This document shows, one piece after another, positions 8,002 through 10,435 of a stretch of 10,435 bases of DNA; position 1 is the first letter of the stretch, and each line of letters starts with the position of its first letter. The notes beneath the pieces are model-generated. The model did not search any database. It saw only the letters and a program-made list of their open reading frames with translations, and was not told the origin of the DNA. The stretch is from CAINVV01 sp037140615 (lineage in GTDB: Bacteria > Bacteroidota > Bacteroidia > Bacteroidales > Prolixibacteraceae), in the NCBI GenBank assembly GCA_037140615.1, contig JBAXED010000126.1:1-10435 (forward strand), given 5' to 3'. The translations under genes were made by a program, and so were the position numbers.

Positions 8002-8032
8002 TTAGTTGAGGAGGACCTCAACTAACTATTTC
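7995..8032. terminator. bidirectional hairpin between ptrB and repressor
   Basis: A perfect 17-bp stem, GAAATAGTTAGTTGAGG (7995-8011) and its reverse complement (8016-8032), encloses the loop AGGA. The left arm contains the ptrB stop codon (7999-8001) and the right arm the repressor stop codon (8022-8024 on the minus strand), with only 20 bases between the coding regions. The position between converging genes supports termination in both directions. Neither side has a proper T tract, so it is not a textbook intrinsic terminator; it could also block 3' exonucleases or limit antisense read-through. Confidence 0.7.
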
Positions 8033-8819
8033 CCTGATTCCTGATCCCGGCAATCTCTTTTTGAATCTGCTCCAGCTTTTTAAAGATTTGTTGGTTGTCT
8101 GCGGGTTCGGGAATCTCGTCGGTGATGTACAGCACAAATTTCCATACCTCCCTGATCTCGCTTACCGGCAGGTCGTAGGGAACATATTCGGTGTTCATGG
8201 AGATCATCTTCAGACTACCCTTTTCCTTTAATTCATTTTTTAGTTTTTTAAAGACCACCCCTTCGTTGAGCGTTAAAACGATGAAGGGGTGGTCGTCTTT
8301 GATGGAGTTCAGATCCTGAACATATTCGCCCACCACCCAGCTTTTGTCACGGATCGGGAGCATCGAATCGCCCGAAATTTGGAAGGCGCGGTATTTCTTG
8401 TCCCTGGTTAAGATCGGAAGCTGAAAATTGGGCAGAGCAGAGATAAATTCCGGATCGAAATAGCCTGTCGTGTAACCGGCCTTCGCCTTGATGGATACAA
8501 TCTCGATGTTGTCCTTGTTGCGCGAATCCACGGTAGTTGCCAGTACCCGCACCTCATTTCCCCGCACAAATACATCCGATCCGTGCTCGATAACGTACAT
8601 CTGGCTCTCCCGCAATCCCGCCAGGTTGATGCGCACCAGCGTGTCGATGGAGAGGTGAAACAGGTCGGAGAGGCCGATCAGGATGCTGACAGGAGGGAAA
8701 GTCGTCCCGTTCTCATAATTGTTGATGCTCGACCTTTTGGTTTTCAGCGTCTCTGCCAGATCCTGCTGCGTGAGCTTCCTCCTTTTTCGCAAAAATTTTA
8801 AATTTTCTGAGAGAAACAT
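8022..8819 (-). CDS. XRE-family repressor with S24 peptidase domain
   Basis: A 265-residue LexA/CI-like transcriptional repressor. Residues 6-61 form an XRE helix-turn-helix (LKFLRKRRKLTQQDLAETLK ... SSINNYENGTTFPP). The C-terminal half is an S24 domain with the catalytic Ser152 in SGDSMLP and Lys191 in VVFKKL, 39 residues apart (37 in LexA). An Ala114-Gly115 pair in KAKAGYTT lies 37 residues before the Ser, where LexA cuts itself at Ala-Gly, so damage-induced autocleavage through RecA is plausible. A tail of about 30 residues (QQIFKKLEQIQKEIAGIRNQ) extends beyond the S24 fold and looks like a short coiled coil. Divergence from dinB with 111 bases between starts makes dinB and the dnaE behind it the probable targets. 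A consensus promoter overlaps a dyad in that gap, suggesting autoregulation. It could instead be a prophage-type repressor, but no phage gene is near. Confidence 0.9.
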   Translation of the reverse strand: MFLSENLKFLRKRRKLTQQDLAETLKTKRSSINNYENGTTFPPVSILIGLSDLFHLSIDTLVRINLAGLRESQMYVIEHGSDVFVRGNEVRVLATTVDSRNKDNIEIVSIKAKAGYTTGYFDPEFISALPNFQLPILTRDKKYRAFQISGDSMLPIRDKSWVVGEYVQDLNSIKDDHPFIVLTLNEGVVFKKLKNELKEKGSLKMISMNTEYVPYDLPVSEIREVWKFVLYITDEIPEPADNQQIFKKLEQIQKEIAGIRNQGNS

Positions 8820-8860
8820 ATACCAAATGTTTTAAAATAGTTTATATTGTAGTCGTAGGA

Positions 8861-8879
8861 TTGACATAAATATAGTCAA
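8861..8879. promoter_or_regulatory. candidate operator dyad TTGAC-N9-GTCAA
   Basis: TTGAC (8861-8865) and GTCAA (8875-8879) are perfect inverted half-sites spaced by 9 bases in the gap between the repressor and dinB. The right half overlaps the repressor's -7 box, and the expected start of repressor transcription falls near the dyad centre. A dimeric XRE/S24 repressor bound here would block its own promoter and could also affect dinB. The symmetry and overlap are seen; binding is inferred. I saw no second clear copy in the gap. Confidence 0.5.
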
Positions 8880-8907
8880 AAGTAAACAATTATTTCGAAT
8901 TGAACAA
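8877..8907 (-). promoter_or_regulatory. Bacteroidetes-type promoter of the S24 repressor
   Basis: Read on the minus strand, TTG (8907-8905) is followed by a 20-base spacer and TACTTTTG (8884-8877). This is an exact fit to the Bacteroidetes -33 TTG and -7 TAnnTTTG elements with a usual spacing. Transcription would begin near 8870, leaving a leader of about 50 bases before the repressor start at 8819. Confidence 0.65.
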
Positions 8908-8930
8908 AGGAACCGGCAATATTTTTTAGC

Positions 8931-10094
8931 ATGCAGCTTCTGGACCGAACAATATTACACATGGATCTGGATACATTTTTTGTATCGGTTGAGCGGTTGC
9001 TCAATTCGGATCTCATTGGGAAGCCTGTGGTCATTGGTGGAATCTCTGACCGCGGGGTGGTGGCCAGCTGCAGCTACGAAGCCCGGCGGTTCGGTGTGCA
9101 TTCTGCCATGCCGATGAAGATGGCCCTGAACCTCTGCCGCGAAGCTGTCGTGATCCGCGGCGACATGGACTCCTACAGCAAATACTCCAAACTGGTGACG
9201 GATGTGATTGCCGAAAAGGCCCCCATGTACGAAAAGGCCTCCATCGACGAGCATTACATCGACATTACCGGGATCGACCGCTACTGGGGATCCCTCAAAT
9301 GGTCGCACGAGCTGCGCCAATCCATCATGGACGAAACCGGACTGCCTATCTCGTTCGGATTATCCGTCAATAAAACCGTCAGCAAGATTGCCACGGGAGA
9401 AGCCAAGCCCAACGGGGAGAAGTATGTGGTCAAAGAGTCGGTTCAACCCTTCCTGAATCCGTTGTCGATCAAAAAAATTCCCGGGGTTGGGAGCAAGACC
9501 TATCAGCTGCTGCGGTCGATGGGGGTGTCCACGATCCAGACCCTGAGTGCCGTCCCGGCCGAGATGGTGCAGAGTGTGCTGGGCAAGAACGGCATCGAGA
9601 TCTGGCGACGTGCCCATGGCATCGATTTTACCCCGGTGGTGCCCTACAGCGAGGAGAAATCCATCAGCAAGGAGCGGACTTTCGAGACCGACACCATCGA
9701 TGTGCTCATGCTTGACCAGCTGATGATCGCGATGACGGAGAAACTCTGCTTCAAACTGCGCAAAAATGAGAAGCTCACCTCCGTGGTAACGGTCAAAATC
9801 AGGTATGCCAATTACGATACGCACACGCTGCAGAAGAAGATTACCTACACCTCTTTCGACCACGTCCTGATCGGCGTTGTCAGGGAGCTGTTCAGGCGGT
9901 TGTATGAACGACGGATGCTGATACGGCTGATCGGGGTGAAGCTCGGCGGACTGATTCACGGGGTGCAGCAGCTGGATCTGTTCGACAACAACGAGGAGCA
10001 GATCAAACTTTATCTCTCCATGGACAAGATCAGGCTTCGCTTTGGCGCCGGAGCAATCCGACGAGCCTCAGGGATGACAGCCATAAAAACCTGA
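8931..10094 (+). CDS. dinB: Y-family translesion polymerase (Pol IV, DinB)
   Basis: A 387-residue error-prone polymerase that bypasses template lesions. The catalytic acids are intact: Asp12 in HMDLDTFFVSVE, and Asp106 and Glu107 in ASIDEHYID; Phe17 is the expected steric gate and CSYEARRFGV (47-56) the conserved fingers motif. A helix-hairpin-helix follows (IPGVGSKTYQLL, 183-194), then the little-finger domain (about 240-340). A canonical clamp-binding pentapeptide QLDLF is at 347-351, some 36 residues before the end rather than at the terminus, recalling UmuC; the tail continues with MDKIRLRFGAGAIRRASGM. Because the active site is complete it is not an ImuB-type pseudo-polymerase. The ATG at 8931 is the first plausible start; ATG 8961 would delete the start of the palm. 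No ribosome binding site or perfect plus-strand promoter is seen. It is divergent from the S24 repressor, and dnaE follows within 53 bases or fewer. Confidence 0.93.
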   Translation: MQLLDRTILHMDLDTFFVSVERLLNSDLIGKPVVIGGISDRGVVASCSYEARRFGVHSAMPMKMALNLCREAVVIRGDMDSYSKYSKLVTDVIAEKAPMYEKASIDEHYIDITGIDRYWGSLKWSHELRQSIMDETGLPISFGLSVNKTVSKIATGEAKPNGEKYVVKESVQPFLNPLSIKKIPGVGSKTYQLLRSMGVSTIQTLSAVPAEMVQSVLGKNGIEIWRRAHGIDFTPVVPYSEEKSISKERTFETDTIDVLMLDQLMIAMTEKLCFKLRKNEKLTSVVTVKIRYANYDTHTLQKKITYTSFDHVLIGVVRELFRRLYERRMLIRLIGVKLGGLIHGVQQLDLFDNNEEQIKLYLSMDKIRLRFGAGAIRRASGMTAIKT

Positions 10095-10112
10095 CGGTTT
10101 TTATGGCTGTCA
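10075..10112. terminator. hairpin over the dinB stop codon
   Basis: TGACAGCCATAAAAAC (10075-10090) and its exact reverse complement (10097-10112) form a 16-bp stem. C10091-G10096 adds a 17th pair, leaving the loop TGAC. The left arm encodes the last dinB codons, and the stop codon (10092-10094) is in the loop region. No T tract follows. It could terminate or attenuate transcription before dnaE, or protect dinB mRNA. An in-frame ATG for dnaE (10103) lies in the right arm and would be masked. Confidence 0.6.
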
Positions 10113-10146
10113 CTCTCAACTCTCCACTCTCAACTCTCAACTTCCC
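10112..10146. repeat. heptad tandem repeat ACTCTCM
   Basis: Four consecutive 7-base units, ACTCTCA, ACTCTCC, ACTCTCA, ACTCTCA (10112-10139), are followed by a degenerate ACTTCCC (10140-10146). The array starts at the last base of the dinB hairpin and ends just before the GTG start proposed for dnaE. Heptameric short tandem repeats of this kind occur as dispersed intergenic elements in several bacteria. If dnaE instead starts at ATG 10103 the array would be translated as a low-complexity Thr/Leu/Ser/Asn stretch. Confidence 0.7.
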
Positions 10147-10147
10147 C

Positions 10148-10435
10148 GTGTACCTCAACACCCACTCCTATTACAGCCTCCGCTACGGCACCATGGGCAT
10201 CGATCAGCTGCTGGACCAGGCCGTGGTGATGGGGATCTCCGTGCTTGCACTGACGGATATCAACACCTCTATGGGGATTCCGGAATTCATCAAAAAGGCG
10301 AAGGAGCGGAACATCAGACCCATCGCCGGTGTGGAGTTCCGGAATGAGGATGAACTGCTATTTATCGGGATCGCCAAAAACAGGGAAGGGTTGAGAGAGC
10401 TCAATGAATACCTGACCCAACACAACCTGAGCGGG
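10148..10435 (+). CDS. dnaE: DNA polymerase III alpha subunit (DnaE-like), 5' part
   Basis: The first 96 residues of a C-family DNA polymerase, cut by the window edge. The sequence is the start of the N-terminal PHP domain: VYLNTHSYYSLRYGTMGIDQ, then LALTDINTSMGIPEF and RPIAGVEF, the same order as the E. coli DnaE N-terminus (HSDYS ... LAITDFTNL ... KPIVGADF). The first metal-binding HxH of active PHP domains reads NTH here, so the PHP site may be degenerate. The GTG at 10148 is preferred because homologues begin right at this YLN(x)H motif. An ATG at 10103 is in frame and would add 15 residues drawn from the hairpin and the heptad repeat. Directly downstream of dinB on the same strand, it probably acts with it as a DnaE2-type polymerase in damage tolerance rather than as the main replicase, but the fragment is too short to decide. 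Confidence 0.85.
   Translation, partial: MYLNTHSYYSLRYGTMGIDQLLDQAVVMGISVLALTDINTSMGIPEFIKKAKERNIRPIAGVEFRNEDELLFIGIAKNREGLRELNEYLTQHNLSG

Noticed and set aside
8843..8850. TATATTGT as a plus-strand -7 box for dinB.
   Set aside because: Two mismatches to TAnnTTTG and no TTG upstream at the right spacing; the dinB promoter is left unassigned.
8840..8887. Outer dyad GTTTA ... TAAAC around the operator candidate.
   Set aside because: Five-base AT-rich arms 38 bases apart, with a centre that does not coincide with the TTGAC-GTCAA dyad; expected by chance.
8955..9320. Long antisense frames opposite dinB (also 9360-9959).
   Set aside because: They follow from the high GC and codon pattern of dinB; the translations are His/Gly/Asp-rich with no recognisable domain.

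Overview
The window looks like the chromosome of a Bacteroidota (Bacteroidetes) bacterium, probably from the Bacteroidales/Marinilabiliales side, though genus cannot be told from sequence alone. The reasons are: AT-rich intergenic DNA, several promoter-like TAnnTTTG -7 boxes of the type used by the Bacteroidetes primary sigma factor, few Shine-Dalgarno sequences, a FISUMP-domain lipoprotein, a secreted oligopeptidase B, and an XRE/S24 repressor next to dinB and dnaE.

Layout from left to right. (1) A minus-strand gene for a two-repeat RND/MMPL-type exporter (11-2365). (2) A divergent AT-rich intergenic region with a 27-bp palindrome and a candidate promoter. (3) A plus-strand pair overlapping by 11 nt: a DUF2157 polytopic membrane protein and a small membrane-anchored GDYXXLXY-type protein. 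(4) A convergent minus-strand lipoprotein with one FN3-like domain and one FISUMP domain. (5) A second divergent AT-rich region with a good -7 box. (6) A plus-strand oligopeptidase B (ptrB) with a Sec signal peptide, so probably periplasmic. (7) A convergent minus-strand S24-peptidase repressor. It is separated from ptrB only by a perfect 17-bp hairpin that contains both stop codons. (8) Divergent from the repressor, a catalytically complete Y-family polymerase (dinB), followed at once by the 5' end of a dnaE-type polymerase III alpha gene that runs off the right edge.

The most coherent system is the right-hand cassette: a LexA-like, apparently self-cleavable repressor, a translesion polymerase and a replicative-type polymerase. 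It resembles in organisation the damage-inducible lexA/imuB/dnaE2 mutagenesis cassettes of other phyla, but the repressor is an XRE-S24 protein and the Y-family enzyme keeps its active site. The repressor promoter (TTG, 20-nt spacer, TACTTTTG) overlaps a TTGAC-N9-GTCAA dyad, which is a natural candidate autoregulatory operator. The dinB/dnaE junction holds a second perfect hairpin and a heptad ACTCTCM tandem repeat. Hand-counted GC in sampled 60-base stretches is higher in the cassette (32 to 39 of 60) than in the DUF2157 gene (26 of 60).

The other genes look like ordinary envelope and housekeeping functions, and I see no link between them and the polymerase cassette. No tRNA, rRNA, CRISPR array, insertion sequence or phage gene was found.
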